NCBI RefSeq assembly: GCF_030409335.1
Contig: NZ_JAUFPN010000194.1
Location: 1-45,486 of the forward strand
Source: Paeniroseomonas aquatica
GTDB lineage: Bacteria > Pseudomonadota > Alphaproteobacteria > Acetobacterales > Acetobacteraceae
Reading direction: 5' to 3'
Length of the DNA stretch: 45,486 bases
Below, piece by piece: positions 27,689 to 37,078 of the stretch. Numbering within the stretch: the first letter of the stretch is position 1; each line of letters opens with the position of its first letter. The translations under genes and the position numbers were made by a program. The notes beneath the pieces are model-generated. The model ran no database searches. It was given only the letters and a program-made list of their open reading frames with translations, and was not told the DNA's origin.

Positions 27689-28240
27689 TCAGGCCAGCTT
27701 GGTGGTGCGGGCGGCACGGACGATGCCCTTGGGCCGGGCGGCCTTCTCGGCGATGCCGCTGATGCCCTCGCGCCGCTGCAGCTCGGCCCAGACCTCGTGC
27801 GGGCGGATGCCGGCGTCCACCCAGACCACGACCAGGTGGTAGAGCAGGTCGGCCGATTCCAGGATGGTCTCGGCGCGATGGCCGAGCGTCGCCTCGATGA
27901 CGCATTCGACCGCTTCCTCGCCCAGCTTCTGCGCCACCTTCGGGGTGCCGCGGCCGAGCAGCCGGGCGGAGTGGGACTGCGCCGCGTCGCCGGCGAGGCG
28001 GCGGCTCTCCACCGTGCCCCAGAGCCGGTCGAGCACCGCCGCATCGCCGCCCATCGGCCCGCCCAGCGGCGCCAGGTGGCGGGCCTCGGCCTTGCGCACG
28101 GCCTTGGGCGGCTTCGCCGGCTTCACCGCCAGGGAGGCCGGCACGGGCACGGCGGCGCGCTTCTTTTGTGGCTTCGGCTTGAGGACGTTCAGCAGCTTGG
28201 CGGTCTTGGCGGCGGGCTTCTTCTTGGTGGTCTTCGCCAT
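27689..28240 (-). CDS. hisE: phosphoribosyl-ATP diphosphatase with Lys-rich N-terminal extension
   Basis: Hydrolyses phosphoribosyl-ATP to the AMP form, the second step of histidine synthesis. The catalytic domain occupies about residues 65-165: [30 protein letters not shown] and [18 protein letters not shown], the MazG-like metal-binding helices. The first 55 residues are an unusual Lys/Ala/Pro-rich basic extension ([24 protein letters not shown]) not needed for the fold. It is separated from hisF by two bases, forming a hisF-hisE-HIT operon. Confidence 0.92.
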   Translation of the reverse strand: MAKTTKKKPAAKTAKLLNVLKPKPQKKRAAVPVPASLAVKPAKPPKAVRKAEARHLAPLGGPMGGDAAVLDRLWGTVESRRLAGDAAQSHSARLLGRGTPKVAQKLGEEAVECVIEATLGHRAETILESADLLYHLVVVWVDAGIRPHEVWAELQRREGISGIAEKAARPKGIVRAARTTKLA

Positions 28241-28242
28241 GG

Positions 28243-29019
28243 TCAGGCGGTCTCCGGGTCAGGCAGGGGGCGCACCGGCAGGCCGGCGGCGGCCAGGGCG
28301 GCCTTGGCATCGGCGATGCGGAATTCCCCGTAGTGGAAGACGCTGGCGGCCAGCAGCCCGGTCGCCCCGGCCCGCGCGCCCTCGACGAAATGATCGACCG
28401 TGCCGACCCCGCCGGAGGCGATGATCGGCACCGGCACGGCGGCCCGCACCGCCCGCAGCAGCGCCAGGTCGAAGCCCGATTTGGTGCCGTCGCGGTCCAT
28501 GCTGGTCAGCAGGATCTCGCCGGCGCCGGCGGCCGCCATCCGCTGCGCCCAGCCGATGGCGTCGATGCCGGTGCCTCGCCGCCCGCCATGGGTGAAGACC
28601 TCCCACCGGCCGGGCGCGGATTGCCGGGCATCCACCGCGACGACGATCGCCTGGCTGCCGAAGGCCTCGGCGGCGCGCGAGACCAGCGCGGGCTCCGCCA
28701 CGGCGGCGCTGTTGATGCTGGCCTTGTCGGCCCCGGCGAGCAGCAGGCGGCGCACGTCCTCGACGCTGCGGATGCCGCCGCCGACCGTCAGCGGGATGAA
28801 GACCTCGGCCGCGGTGCGGGCGATGACGTCGTACATGCTGTCGCGATTCTCGTGGGTGGCGCCGATATCGAGGAAGGTGACCTCGTCGGCGCCCTCGCGG
28901 TCGTACGTCCGGGCCTGCTCGACCGGGTCGCCGGCATCGCGCAGGGCGAGGAAATTGACGCCCTTGACCACGCGGCCGTCCTTCACGTCGAGGCAGGGGA
29001 TGACGCGGAGCGCGAGCAC
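28243..29019 (-). CDS. hisF: imidazole glycerol phosphate synthase, cyclase subunit
   Basis: With HisH it closes the imidazole ring in histidine synthesis. The 258-aa TIM barrel starts [22 protein letters not shown], has the catalytic Asp in CLDVKDG and a second Asp in [12 protein letters not shown] (here [13 protein letters not shown]), with phosphate loops VGGGIRS and ASGGVG. GTG 29019 is chosen: AGGAAGG stands six bases before it on the minus strand, and it gives the family's normal N-terminus. Other his genes are outside the window. Confidence 0.96.
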   Translation of the reverse strand: MLALRVIPCLDVKDGRVVKGVNFLALRDAGDPVEQARTYDREGADEVTFLDIGATHENRDSMYDVIARTAAEVFIPLTVGGGIRSVEDVRRLLLAGADKASINSAAVAEPALVSRAAEAFGSQAIVVAVDARQSAPGRWEVFTHGGRRGTGIDAIGWAQRMAAAGAGEILLTSMDRDGTKSGFDLALLRAVRAAVPVPIIASGGVGTVDHFVEGARAGATGLLAASVFHYGEFRIADAKAALAAAGLPVRPLPDPETA

Positions 29020-29541
29020 GGGGCACCTTCCTGGTTGAGGGAACGATCGGGGCTGCCGGCACGCGGCGGCCCCGCCATGGCGAAGAAGCGGCACCGGGTC
29101 AAGCGCCGATGCCGCGGGCGGTCCCCGGCCTGCCGGGGGCGGCACCGGCCAGCGGCCTCGTTTCAGCAGGGCAAAAGAATGAAACCACGCTCCTTCCCGG
29201 CCCGCAGTCTATAATTTTCCTCCACTCCGCTCAATATTGAGCGTCCGGCTCGACGCGCCGCACAAGACCAAGTGGAAGCACACCAAATAGGTGATATTTC
29301 CTTGACCGATGGAACTGTCCCGGTCACTGTCAAATCGTTGTTCTCGGCCGATAGTTTATTGATGTTGTAGAAAGAAATGAAAATTCTGCGCCACGGCAGC
29401 CGCGTGAATCGCCAGGCCCGATCCGGGCCGCGGGCATGACCCGTCCCTTCCTCCGGCCGAACCTCGGCGCCGCCCTTGCCGCAACCTGATACGTCCGCCG
29501 ATGCCGGCGAGGGCCGCGGCCTCGGCGGCAAGGGGCCCGCC
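29020..29541. other. divergent intergenic region with an AT-rich core
   Basis: This gap of 522 bp separates hisF (leftward) from the LOV-GGDEF-EAL gene (rightward). The stretch 29205-29390 is strikingly AT-rich for this genome and contains TATAAT at about 29213 and a perfect palindrome at 29228-29243. It probably holds promoters for one or both genes. The 126-codon minus frame across it has no ribosome site and a composition typical of chance, so no gene is called. Confidence 0.6.
29228..29243. promoter_or_regulatory. 16-bp perfect palindrome, candidate operator
   Basis: CGCTCAATATTGAGCG is a perfect inverted repeat inside the AT-rich part of the hisF/LOV-gene intergenic region. Size and symmetry suit a dimeric regulator; no matching regulator is recognised nearby. 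It is too short and lacks a T-run to be a terminator. Confidence 0.45.
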
Positions 29542-31317
29542 ATGATGAAACGACCGATTGCCGGCCTGTCGCTGCCGCCGGCGGTCCATCAGCGGCTCGC
29601 CGGGCTGACCCTCAATGTCCAGACCCTGGAAGGCCTTTCGGACGCCATCGCCATCGCCGACCTGACACAGCCCGACATGCCCCTGATCTACGTCAACAGC
29701 GCCTGTGAGCGGATCATGGGATATGCCGCGGCCGAGATCCTCGGCCGGAACTGCCGCTTCCTCCAGGGCGCCGACCGCCAGCAGCCCGAGATCGCCGACA
29801 TGGCCCGGGCGATCGCCGCCCGCCGCGAGGTGAGCGTGGTGCTGCGGAACTACCGCAAGGACGGCACCATGTTCTGGAACGAGCTGCGCCTGCGGCCGAT
29901 GCGGGACGACGACGGGACGCCGACCCACTATCTGGCCACCAGCCGGGACGTGACCGCCTGCCGCGACCGGGCCGACCGGCTGCAGCGCGCCGCGACCCAC
30001 GACGACGTCACCGGCTTACCGATCCCGCGCCGGTTCCTCGCCCGGCTGGAGGCGGAACGCGCCTGGAGCGACGCGCTGATGCTGCTGTGCTGCGACGCCG
30101 ACCGGCTGCGCGACGTGAACGGCACCTACGGCCGGGCCGCGGGCGATGCCGTGCTGCGCGAGCTCGGCCGCCGCCTGCAGGCCGCGGCGGGCAGCGAGGC
30201 GGCCTGCCGGCTGGCCGCCGGGCAATTCGCCGTCGCGCTGCGCCTGCCCTGCGGCGCCGATGCCGCGGCCGTCGCCGCCGGGCTGCACCGGGCGATCGCC
30301 GAGCCGCTCGCCCTGCCCGGCATCACCGTGGCGATGACGGTGAGCCTCGGCTGGGCGGTGGCCCAGACCCACACCGAGCCGGCCGAGGCCGTGCTGATCC
30401 GGGCGGAGACCGCGCTCTATGCCGCCAAGGCCGCCGGCCGGGGCGAGGTCCGTGCCTACGACCCGGCGACCGAACGGCAGTCGCGCCGCCGGCTGCGGCT
30501 GACCGCCGAGCTGCGCAATGCCCTGACGCAGCAGGAATTCGTGCTGCACTACCAGCCGAAGGTGGAGATCGCCACCGGCCGCATCGTCGGCCTCGAGGCG
30601 CTGCTGCGCTGGCAGCATCCGGTCTTCGGCCTGCAGTCGCCGGAGCGCTTCCTCGGCGTGGCGGAGGAGAGCGGCCTGATCGTCGAGATCGGCGCCTGGG
30701 CCCTGGCCGAGGCCAGCCGCTTCGCGGCGATGCTGCACCGGCACGGCCATGCGGTCTATGTCGCGGTCAACGTCTCCCCGGTGCAGTTCCAGCGCGACGA
30801 CATCGCCGCGCTGATGCGCCGCGTCCTCGCCGAGGCCGGCGCCGAGCCGGGCTGGGTCGCGCTGGAGCTGACCGAGACCATGCTCGCGGATTCCAGTCCG
30901 CGTACCGCCGCCTGCTTCGCCGAGCTGCGGCGCCTCGGCATCGGCCTGGCCATGGACGACTTCGGCACCGGCTTCGCCTCCCTGCAGTGCCTGCGCAGCC
31001 TGCCCTTCACGGAAATCAAGGTGGACCGCAGCTTCGTCCACGGCCTGGACCGGGACCCGGTGCAGGCCGCCATGGTGGGCGCGGCGCTGGGCGTCGCCCG
31101 TGCGCTGGGCATCGTCGTCACCTGCGAGGGCATCGAGACGGCGGCCGAGCGCGACCGGCTGGCCGAGCTCGGCTGCCCGGTGGCCCAGGGCTATTTCTTC
31201 AGCCTGCCGCTGGCCGGAGAGGATCTGGTCCGGCTCCTCGACACCCATGCGGTCCTGCCGGTTGCCGAAGCCTGCCAGCCCCTGCCGGGCGCGCGGGTCC
31301 GGCACGGGCACGGCTGA
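29542..31317 (+). CDS. LOV-GGDEF-EAL protein, probable light-regulated c-di-GMP phosphodiesterase
   Basis: A 591-aa signalling protein. Residues about 30-140 are a LOV-type PAS domain with the flavin-bonding motif GRNCRFLQ (Cys71) and [18 protein letters not shown]. The GGDEF domain (about 150-305) is degenerate: AAGQF replaces GGDEF at 225-229, so cyclase activity is unlikely. The EAL domain (about 320-570) keeps the catalytic set: EAL (Glu352), Asn410, Glu442, Asp472-Asp473 in MDDFGTG, Lys493, Glu529 and Gln549, so it should cleave c-di-GMP. The LOV glutamine that normally flips on illumination appears to be Ser134. AAGGGG before ATG 29542 supports this start; a longer TTG start is possible. 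No membrane segment. Confidence 0.92.
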   Translation: MMKRPIAGLSLPPAVHQRLAGLTLNVQTLEGLSDAIAIADLTQPDMPLIYVNSACERIMGYAAAEILGRNCRFLQGADRQQPEIADMARAIAARREVSVVLRNYRKDGTMFWNELRLRPMRDDDGTPTHYLATSRDVTACRDRADRLQRAATHDDVTGLPIPRRFLARLEAERAWSDALMLLCCDADRLRDVNGTYGRAAGDAVLRELGRRLQAAAGSEAACRLAAGQFAVALRLPCGADAAAVAAGLHRAIAEPLALPGITVAMTVSLGWAVAQTHTEPAEAVLIRAETALYAAKAAGRGEVRAYDPATERQSRRRLRLTAELRNALTQQEFVLHYQPKVEIATGRIVGLEALLRWQHPVFGLQSPERFLGVAEESGLIVEIGAWALAEASRFAAMLHRHGHAVYVAVNVSPVQFQRDDIAALMRRVLAEAGAEPGWVALELTETMLADSSPRTAACFAELRRLGIGLAMDDFGTGFASLQCLRSLPFTEIKVDRSFVHGLDRDPVQAAMVGAALGVARALGIVVTCEGIETAAERDRLAELGCPVAQGYFFSLPLAGEDLVRLLDTHAVLPVAEACQPLPGARVRHGHG

Positions 31318-31340
31318 GCCGGCGCAGGGCGGCACGCGGC

Positions 31341-32108
31341 TCAGTGGATGACGTAGCCGCCGTCCACCAGCAGGTCGTGGCCCTGGATGTAGCTGCCCGC
31401 GGCGGTGGCCAGGAAGGCCACCGCCTCCGCCACCTCCCAGGCCTCACCCATCCGCCCGGCCGGGACGCGGCCGGCCATGGTCTCCAGCTTGCCGGGCTGG
31501 CGGCCCCAGGTGTCGAGGTTGAACCGGGTGGCGATGGGGCCGGGGCTGACCGAGTTCACCTGGATGCCCTCGCGGGCCAGCTCGAAGGCCATGTTGCGCG
31601 TCAGGTGGATCAGCCCGGCCTTGGTCAGGCCGTAGAGCGCGTTCTCCTCCGCCGCGACCGAGCCCATCTGGCTGGCGATGTGGATGATGCGGCCGCCGCC
31701 CTGCGCCCGCATGGCCGGCAGCACCGCCTGGCTGGCGAAGAAGGCGGCGGCGAGGTTGACCGCGACGACCCCGTCGAAATCCGCCCGGGTGAAGCCGCCG
31801 AAGGCCTTGCGGCAGCGGATGCCGGCGTTGTTCACCAGCACGTCCACCCGCCCGAGGCGGGCCAGGGCGGCGGCGACCATGGCCTCCGCCGCCCCCGCCG
31901 CCGCCAGGTCGACGATCCCCGACGCCGCATCGGGGGCGCCGCGGCGGCGGCATTCGGCGACGGCCTCGTCCAGTTCCGCCGGCGTGCCCTCGGCGGCGAG
32001 GAACAGGCTGAAGCCCCGCCCGGCCAGCGCCCAGGCGATCTCGCGGCCGATGCCGCGCGAGGCGCCGGTGATGAGGGCGACCCGGGGGGTAATGGTGGCA
32101 TCGGTCAT
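31341..32108 (-). CDS. SDR family oxidoreductase
   Basis: A 255-aa short-chain dehydrogenase. It has TGASRGIG (residues about 14-21), VLVNNAGIR, the catalytic Ser in [15 protein letters not shown] as YxxxK and SVSPGPIAT after it, ending [12 protein letters not shown]. The pattern is close to 3-ketoacyl-ACP or sugar dehydrogenases; the substrate is unknown. It converges with the LOV-GGDEF-EAL gene and is divergent to the FKBP gene. The longer open frame upstream to 32873 is a GC-rich artefact that lies over the FKBP gene. Confidence 0.92.
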   Translation of the reverse strand: MTDATITPRVALITGASRGIGREIAWALAGRGFSLFLAAEGTPAELDEAVAECRRRGAPDAASGIVDLAAAGAAEAMVAAALARLGRVDVLVNNAGIRCRKAFGGFTRADFDGVVAVNLAAAFFASQAVLPAMRAQGGGRIIHIASQMGSVAAEENALYGLTKAGLIHLTRNMAFELAREGIQVNSVSPGPIATRFNLDTWGRQPGKLETMAGRVPAGRMGEAWEVAEAVAFLATAAGSYIQGHDLLVDGGYVIH

Positions 32109-32207
32109 GGGCTGTCTCCTGCGGCGCATCGGGCGATCCGGCAGGTGCCCCCTGGCGCCGGGCGGCCGGACGTGCATGATCCGCGCCAATCGAGGAGCAC
32201 CCTTTCC

Positions 32208-32546
32208 ATGGACATGATCGACCACAAGACCGGCGCCGGCGCCACCGCGACCAGCGGGCAGAACGTCTCGGTGCACTACACCGGCTGGCTGTTCGAGCCG
32301 GGCAAGCCGGACAACAAGGGCCGCAAGTTCGACAGCTCGCGCGACCGGAGCGAGCCCTTCCAGTTCATGCTGGGCGCCGGGCACGTGATCGCCGGCTGGG
32401 ACCAGGGCGTGGCCGGCATGCAGGTGGGCGGGCAGCGGACGCTGACCATCCCGCCGGAGCTCGGCTATGGCGCGCGCGGCGCCGGCGGCGTGATTCCGCC
32501 GAATGCGACGCTGGTCTTCGACGTCGAACTGCTCGGCGTGGGCTGA
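32208..32546 (+). CDS. FKBP-type peptidyl-prolyl isomerase
   Basis: A 112-aa single-domain FKBP that speeds proline isomerisation. It has [58 protein letters not shown] and [14 protein letters not shown], with the pocket residues Tyr, Phe, Trp and Phe in place. There is no signal peptide, so it is cytosolic. CGAGGAG before the ATG is the ribosome site. It stands alone. Confidence 0.95.
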   Translation: MDMIDHKTGAGATATSGQNVSVHYTGWLFEPGKPDNKGRKFDSSRDRSEPFQFMLGAGHVIAGWDQGVAGMQVGGQRTLTIPPELGYGARGAGGVIPPNATLVFDVELLGVG

Positions 32547-32980
32547 CCGGCCGCGGCGCGGCACGGCGGCGGTGCGGCGGTGCCGCATCCGCGCCGCGCC
32601 GCGGGCGGCAGGCGGAGGGCCTGCGTTCATCCGGCCGCGGCGCGGTCCTCCACGGCCCCGCTCCGGGCTCATCAGCAGGCATCGCCGGCGTCGCGGCCCA
32701 TGACCTGGCCGCAGGGGCGCGGGCCGTAGGCTCCGGGCTCGTCCCGGGATCGGTCGTCTGACGCTCGGCGGCGCATCGAGCGGTCGGGAAAGGCGGTGCC
32801 CGGTACAGTGGCCAGTCAAGTGCAAGAACCAGCCACAATACCCGTTTTCCCAATAGATCGAACCTGGCATCAACCCAGGGCTGTATTATTTACGTTATTG
32901 TTATTTTGCGGCGGGGGTATCGATCTATCCGTGTTGTTTCGCCTCCCTACACTCCCGTGTGTTGAACGGGAGAACGGTCG
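32547..32980. other. intergenic region, GC-rich then AT-rich
   Basis: No gene is supported in these 434 bases. The left part (to about 32800) is very GC-rich with imperfect repeats of GCGGC type; the right part (about 32820-32960) is AT-rich and probably holds the promoter for the gene at 32981. The long minus-strand frames here continue from shadow frames. Confidence 0.5.
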
Positions 32981-33663
32981 ATGCGAGGACCACAATACTT
33001 ATTTGGCTACACCAATCGTGGGGACACCCACGCGCAGTCCCGCGGCGGCGACAAGAGCGCAGTCGATCGCTTCCTGCATGACACGAAGCCACCGGCCGAG
33101 GATGTCGGGGCCTTCGATCTGGCAGACCGGATCCTGCATCGCGGCAATGCCAGGGGCGAGCAGGATGATTTCAGCTACGACAAATCCATCGACGTGAGCG
33201 ACGGGCGGGAGTCCGTCTTCTCCAACCTGGCGCGCGACCTGATCCAGCGCGGCGACGACCTCGGCGCCATTCATCCCAGAGCAGTTCGGCGCAAAGTATC
33301 AGTAGCGTCGCGCCGGCATCGGCAGCACGTTCGGCCGCACCTGCCACGACGAGTGCCCCGGCCAACGGGACGAATACCAATGGTCAGTTCGTCGTTACTA
33401 CGCAGGTGAACATCAACGGCACCGGCGGGGTCGGCGTTGCTACGTCGATATCCGGCGGCTTCACGGGCTCGACCAATTTCAACACCGGATTCGGCGGCCA
33501 GTCGCAGTCCGGTACCCAGGTGATCAGCCGCACCATGGGCCTGGCGATCAACGGCGGCAGCTTCAACGTCGGCAGCGGTGTCGTGTCCAACAACAGCGGG
33601 ACGACGACCTCCTCCTACGGCGGCCAGTTCACCACGGTCCTGAACGTACCGAAGTTTCCGTAA
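32981..33663 (+). pseudogene. probable frameshifted gene for a Gly/Ser/Asn-rich surface-type protein
   Basis: Two frames appear to form one gene. From ATG 32981, with GGGAGAA ahead of it, about 95 residues read as a normal hydrophilic protein (DRFLHDTKPPAEDVGAFDLADRILH and so on to DDLGAIH). Beyond about 33270 this frame turns Arg-rich and junk-like. The frame one base back becomes protein-like (SSQSSSAQSISSVAPASAA..) and runs through a Gly/Thr/Asn-rich region (NINGTGGVGVATSISGGFTG) to TAA 33663. It has no start of its own before GTG 33406. A one-base loss near the CCC at about 33275 would explain this; a sequencing error is the other option. No known domain is recognised. Confidence 0.55.
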
Positions 33664-33674
33664 ACCCAAGTTGC

Positions 33675-33694
33675 CGGATGAGGACCCTCATCCG
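33675..33694 (+). terminator. hairpin after the frameshifted gene
   Basis: CGGATGAG and CTCATCCG form an eight-pair stem around a GACC loop, 11 bases after the stop. There is no T-run, so it may act as a weak or rho-assisted terminator or as an RNA stabiliser. Confidence 0.4.
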
Positions 33695-33831
33695 CCCAAG
33701 CGACGCCCGAAGGGACGCCCCCTCCGGACGTGACGGGCGCCTGCGCCCTGCTGCATCGGGACCTCCCGATGTCCTGGCCACAGCAACGACTCCCGGGGAG
33801 GTCCTCCGGGAGAAATCGAGGAAGAGACGAC

Positions 33832-34131
33832 ATGCGCAAATTCGTATTCGCCGCCGCCGCCGCCATGCTCATGGCCGGTCCCGCCCTCGCCGGCTCCGCC
33901 GGAAGCGGCAGCAGCGCCGGTGCCTCCACCGGTGCGGCGGGCGGCGGCTTCATCGTCGGCGCCACCAGCCAGGCCGGGACCGTGACCGGCAGCTCGGCCT
34001 CGAAGAACTGGTTCGGGTCCACCACCATGACCGGGACCAACAGCGGCTCCAGCTCGGGCGGCTTCGCCGGGGCGGGGGTGTTCGTCACCCAGGGCATGAC
34101 CTCGGGCGGCTCGCACGCCTGGGCGCGCTGA
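33832..34131 (+). CDS. small secreted Gly/Ser-rich protein
   Basis: A 99-aa protein with a clear signal peptide (MRKFVFAAAAAMLMAGPALAG) and a mature part of about 78 residues made almost only of Gly, Ser, Thr, Ala and a few aromatics (FIVGATSQAG, KNWFGSTTMTG, FAGAGVFVTQG). GAGGAAGAG at about 33818-33826 is the ribosome site; a hairpin CTCCCGG/CCGGGAG (33790-33812) lies in the leader. The low-complexity composition resembles that of the frameshifted neighbour. It could be a structural, amyloid-like or coat protein, but no family is recognised. Confidence 0.75.
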   Translation: MRKFVFAAAAAMLMAGPALAGSAGSGSSAGASTGAAGGGFIVGATSQAGTVTGSSASKNWFGSTTMTGTNSGSSSGGFAGAGVFVTQGMTSGGSHAWAR

Positions 34132-34149
34132 GCCGGTCTGATCCAGCCA

Positions 34150-35001
34150 ATGAAGACGAAAGTCTTCTGGGGGGTGGGGGCGGTGTTTGCCGCCCTCACC
34201 TTCTCGGCCTCTGCTGATGCACAAGATGCAAATACGCAGACGATCAATCAGAATATCCGAACCGAAAGCATACAGAGGAACGAAGGCCTCCCGTCCAACC
34301 CGCGGATACCACACCAAACGCCCTCGCTTGGCCTTGGCAATATCTATGGCCTGAATCCCTGCGCCACCGGAGTATCCGTGGGAGTCACCACCCCCTTGGT
34401 TGGCATCGGCGGTGCTTTCAGCAATATCGATTCCGAATGCCAGACACGGAACAACGCTGCCGTCCTGGTATCCGGCCTTCGGGACGAAGCGGCCGCCAGG
34501 GAAGTTCTGTGCTCGATCCCTGTGATCCGGCAGGCCTTCATCCGAATTCGCCGCCCTTGCATCGAGGACGGCGGTGCGGTCGTCATATTGCCGTCGAACT
34601 ACCCCGCAGGCGCGGGCCAGGCCGGGCAGTACAATGCGGAGACCCTCCCGCCGCCCAACCTGCCCATTCCGCCCTCCGTCGTTCCCAGGGGCGGGACCAT
34701 CGACGGCGATCCCCGGCTGCGGTCGGAAGCGCCGGCATTCTGCCGGATTTCGGGGCTTGATCCGTCCCTCTATCCGGAGTGCCGGAAAGACGTGGCCACG
34801 ACCGCGGCAAATCGTACCCCGCAGGCTGCCAGGCCCCAGGTCAGGAAACAGCCGAGGGATATTGTCCAGCCGCAAGCATCACCCTCGCGCTTCTATGGAG
34901 GCACGCTCTCCATGGGAGAAGGCTGCGCGGAGGTCAGTGACATCGTTCGGCGCTTCTATCCGGACTGCAATCCACGACTGGTCGCCACGGCCTCGAGATG
35001 A
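34150..35001 (+). CDS. secreted protein of unknown function
   Basis: A 283-aa product with an N-terminal signal peptide (MKTKVFWGVGAVFAALTFSASADAQ). The middle part has NPCATGVSVGVTTPLVGIGGAF..SECQTRNNAAVLVSGLRDEAAAREVLC, a cysteine-bracketed segment seen in some uncharacterised alphaproteobacterial exported proteins. The C-terminal half is Pro/Arg-rich, with further cysteine pairs (FCRISGLDPSLYPEC, GCAEV..YPDC). Codon use is less GC-biased than the flanks. It follows the Gly/Ser-rich gene by 18 bp and probably shares its transcript. Function unknown. Confidence 0.75.
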   Translation: MKTKVFWGVGAVFAALTFSASADAQDANTQTINQNIRTESIQRNEGLPSNPRIPHQTPSLGLGNIYGLNPCATGVSVGVTTPLVGIGGAFSNIDSECQTRNNAAVLVSGLRDEAAAREVLCSIPVIRQAFIRIRRPCIEDGGAVVILPSNYPAGAGQAGQYNAETLPPPNLPIPPSVVPRGGTIDGDPRLRSEAPAFCRISGLDPSLYPECRKDVATTAANRTPQAARPQVRKQPRDIVQPQASPSRFYGGTLSMGEGCAEVSDIVRRFYPDCNPRLVATASR

Positions 35002-35152
35002 TGGGGTGGTCGCCGCCGGCGCGCGCAGGAGGGACGGCGGGTCCGCGCTGCCGCCCCTCGCCGGCCCGTTCCCCGGCGGGAGGACCGGGCGGCCGTCATG
35101 GCATCGCGGTCCCGTTTCCCGGTCCTGGCTGCCATGCTATCGTCCGGCCAGC

Positions 35153-35224
35153 GCCGGGTTAGCACAGTGGTAGTGCAGCGGTTTTGTAAACCGAAGGTCG
35201 GGGGTTCAAATCCCTCACCCGGCA
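35153..35224 (+). tRNA. tRNA-Thr (anticodon TGT)
   Basis: A 72-nt tRNA. The acceptor stem GCCGGGT/ACCCGGC closes at 35153-35159 and 35217-35223, with A35224 as discriminator and no encoded CCA. The D arm is GCACAGTGGTAGTGC, the anticodon TGT lies at 35185-35187 in the loop TTTGTAA, and the T arm contains GTTCAAATC. It reads ACA threonine codons. Confidence 0.95.
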
Positions 35225-35311
35225 TGCCCTTCGCCAAGTATCGGCCCAGTCCCGGACCCGGCATCAAGGCCGGGCAGAATACCGGAGACGGCGCCGTGCC
35301 GGCCGGCGGTC

Positions 35312-37078
35312 CTAGTCCACGGTCAGCCCGGCCAGTTGCAGCGCCGCCGGCGACGTCGGATGCACCTTGACCTTGATCCGGGCCTGCAGGCCTTCCGGAA
35401 GGAAGTCGAGCTCGACCTCGCTCCCGGCCCCCAGATCGGTCCGCAGGGCCCGCTTGAGCAAGCGCATGCCGAAGCCCTGCCGGGCCGGCGGACCGGGGAC
35501 CGCCGGTCCGCCCGTCTCGATCCAGTGGATCAGCGCGTGGTCCCCGCCCTCGCAGGCGGCGCAGGCCACCGTCACCAGCCCGTCCGGCTGCGTCAACGCG
35601 CCATGCTTGATGGCATTGGTCGCCAGTTCATGCAGCGCCAGGACCAGGGCCTGCGCCTGGCTCGGCAGGACCATGGCCGCCTCGTGGCCGCAGCTCGGAT
35701 CGATGACCAGTTGCGGCGGGGAACGTGCCGGCTCGAGCCAGGGCGTCAGCCCGGTCCGCAGCACGGCGTCCAGCGACGCGGCCTGCCAGGAGAAGGCGGT
35801 GATCAGGTCATGGGCCCGCGCCAGGCTGCTCAGCCGGGCACTGAAGACGGATTGGAAACGCTCCAGGTCCGCCTCGCCGCGTGCCGTCTGGAAGGCCAGG
35901 GCCTGCACCGTCGCCAGGACGTTCTTGACCCGGTGATTCAGCTCCGCGATGGACAGGCGAAGCCGTCGTTCGCTGTTCAACAGCGACACGGTCGCCGCCT
36001 GCCGGCGGGAGGCCTCCTGCAGGAACGCCTCGGCCACCTCATCCGCCTCGCGCAGGCCGGTGGGCGCGTAGCGCCGGGCCTCGTCCTTGCTCGCCGCGAG
36101 GTCTCGCAAGGCGGCGAAGGGACGCAGGATGCTGCTGGCCAGCCGCTGGGCAACCGCGAGGCACAGCAGCAGCAGCAGGCCGCCGATCGCCAGGGAGACG
36201 AGGGCGTGCCGCCACGCAGGCCCCGTCAGGTTGGCCACGGGGCTGCCGACCGCGACGGTCCAGCCGGTGTCGTCCAGACGCCGATAGGCCACCAGCAGCG
36301 GCACGCCCTCGGGGGAGGTGACCCGGGTCACGCCATCGGCCCTGCTGTCGCGCTCGACCAGGAATTGCTCGGGCGGCCGGGTGCCGATCAGTTCCTGACC
36401 GCCTGGCACCCGGCCGATCCGCAGGCCGGAGCGGTCGAGGACGGTGGCGGCCCAATCGGCCTGCGGCGGATACTCCCGCAGGATCGCGGAGAAGGTGTCG
36501 AGGGTGGGGTTGAGGGCCAGCACCAGCCGCGGCTGCCCGTCGGGGCCCGGGACGGGCACCTCGATGGCGATCACCGGCCGCTCGAGGCCGGGACCGGGAT
36601 AGAGATCCGACACCGAAGGCCTGCCCGAGGCGAAGACCTTCTCCTGGTTCTCGAGATACTGCCGCCTGGGCAGCGCCACGCCGGCCGGCACGACCGTGTT
36701 CAGCACCTGTTGTCCGGCCCGGTCCACGAGGACGATATTGGATCCCGGCAATTGCTTCAAAAGGACCGCTTCGGCCTGCCGGCGGAAGGCCTGCAGGTCG
36801 TTTTCGGCCAGGGCCCGTGACAGGGCCAGGACCTCGAGCGTGGCGATACGGGTGTCGAGCTCGGCCTTGATGCTGTTGGACAAGGAGCGGGCCATGACGC
36901 GGAGCTGGGCGCTGGCGGCGCTGACGTCATTCTGGAATGAAATATAAATATTGGCGCCATTCAAGGCCATAAGAAGAAAAACAGTCGAGAAGATCAACAG
37001 ATCTATTCGTCTTCTTAACGCAAGCCGTTGCATGTATTCTCTCTGAAATTCGATTTCTGAAAATATAGAAGACGGCAT
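35312..37078 (-). CDS. membrane sensor histidine kinase, HWE family
   Basis: A 588-aa inner-membrane kinase. The first membrane helix is at about 25-48 (LLIFSTVFLLMALNGANIYI), followed by a periplasmic sensor of about 230 residues resembling dCache. The second helix is at about 288-312 (LVSLAIGGLLLLLCLAVA), and a HAMP-like linker follows. The kinase has the phospho-His box ELNHRVKNVLATVQALA, the N box HELATNAIKHGAL, the WIETGGP form that defines HWE kinases, and GFGMRLLKRAL. Such kinases often act in general stress or light responses. A receiver-only gene lies 284 bp upstream on the same strand and may be its partner. Confidence 0.92.
   Translation of the reverse strand: MPSSIFSEIEFQREYMQRLALRRRIDLLIFSTVFLLMALNGANIYISFQNDVSAASAQLRVMARSLSNSIKAELDTRIATLEVLALSRALAENDLQAFRRQAEAVLLKQLPGSNIVLVDRAGQQVLNTVVPAGVALPRRQYLENQEKVFASGRPSVSDLYPGPGLERPVIAIEVPVPGPDGQPRLVLALNPTLDTFSAILREYPPQADWAATVLDRSGLRIGRVPGGQELIGTRPPEQFLVERDSRADGVTRVTSPEGVPLLVAYRRLDDTGWTVAVGSPVANLTGPAWRHALVSLAIGGLLLLLCLAVAQRLASSILRPFAALRDLAASKDEARRYAPTGLREADEVAEAFLQEASRRQAATVSLLNSERRLRLSIAELNHRVKNVLATVQALAFQTARGEADLERFQSVFSARLSSLARAHDLITAFSWQAASLDAVLRTGLTPWLEPARSPPQLVIDPSCGHEAAMVLPSQAQALVLALHELATNAIKHGALTQPDGLVTVACAACEGGDHALIHWIETGGPAVPGPPARQGFGMRLLKRALRTDLGAGSEVELDFLPEGLQARIKVKVHPTSPAALQLAGLTVD

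Noticed and set aside
29163-29543. Minus-strand frame of 126 codons upstream of hisF
   Set aside because: Mixed GC-rich and AT-rich intergenic sequence, no Shine-Dalgarno and no recognisable pattern.
31341-32873. Minus-strand frame of 510 codons that would extend the SDR gene
   Set aside because: The first 255 codons lie over the FKBP gene and are Arg/Pro-rich; the SDR fold starts at ATG 32108.
32999-33274. Minus-strand frame of 91 codons opposite the frameshifted gene
   Set aside because: No ribosome site; the plus-strand frame has a good one and a more protein-like sequence. It remains a minor alternative.
32800-35224. Genomic island integrated at tRNA-Thr
   Set aside because: The unusual genes lie on the 5' side of the tRNA, no integrase is present and no repeat of the tRNA 3' end was found on either side.
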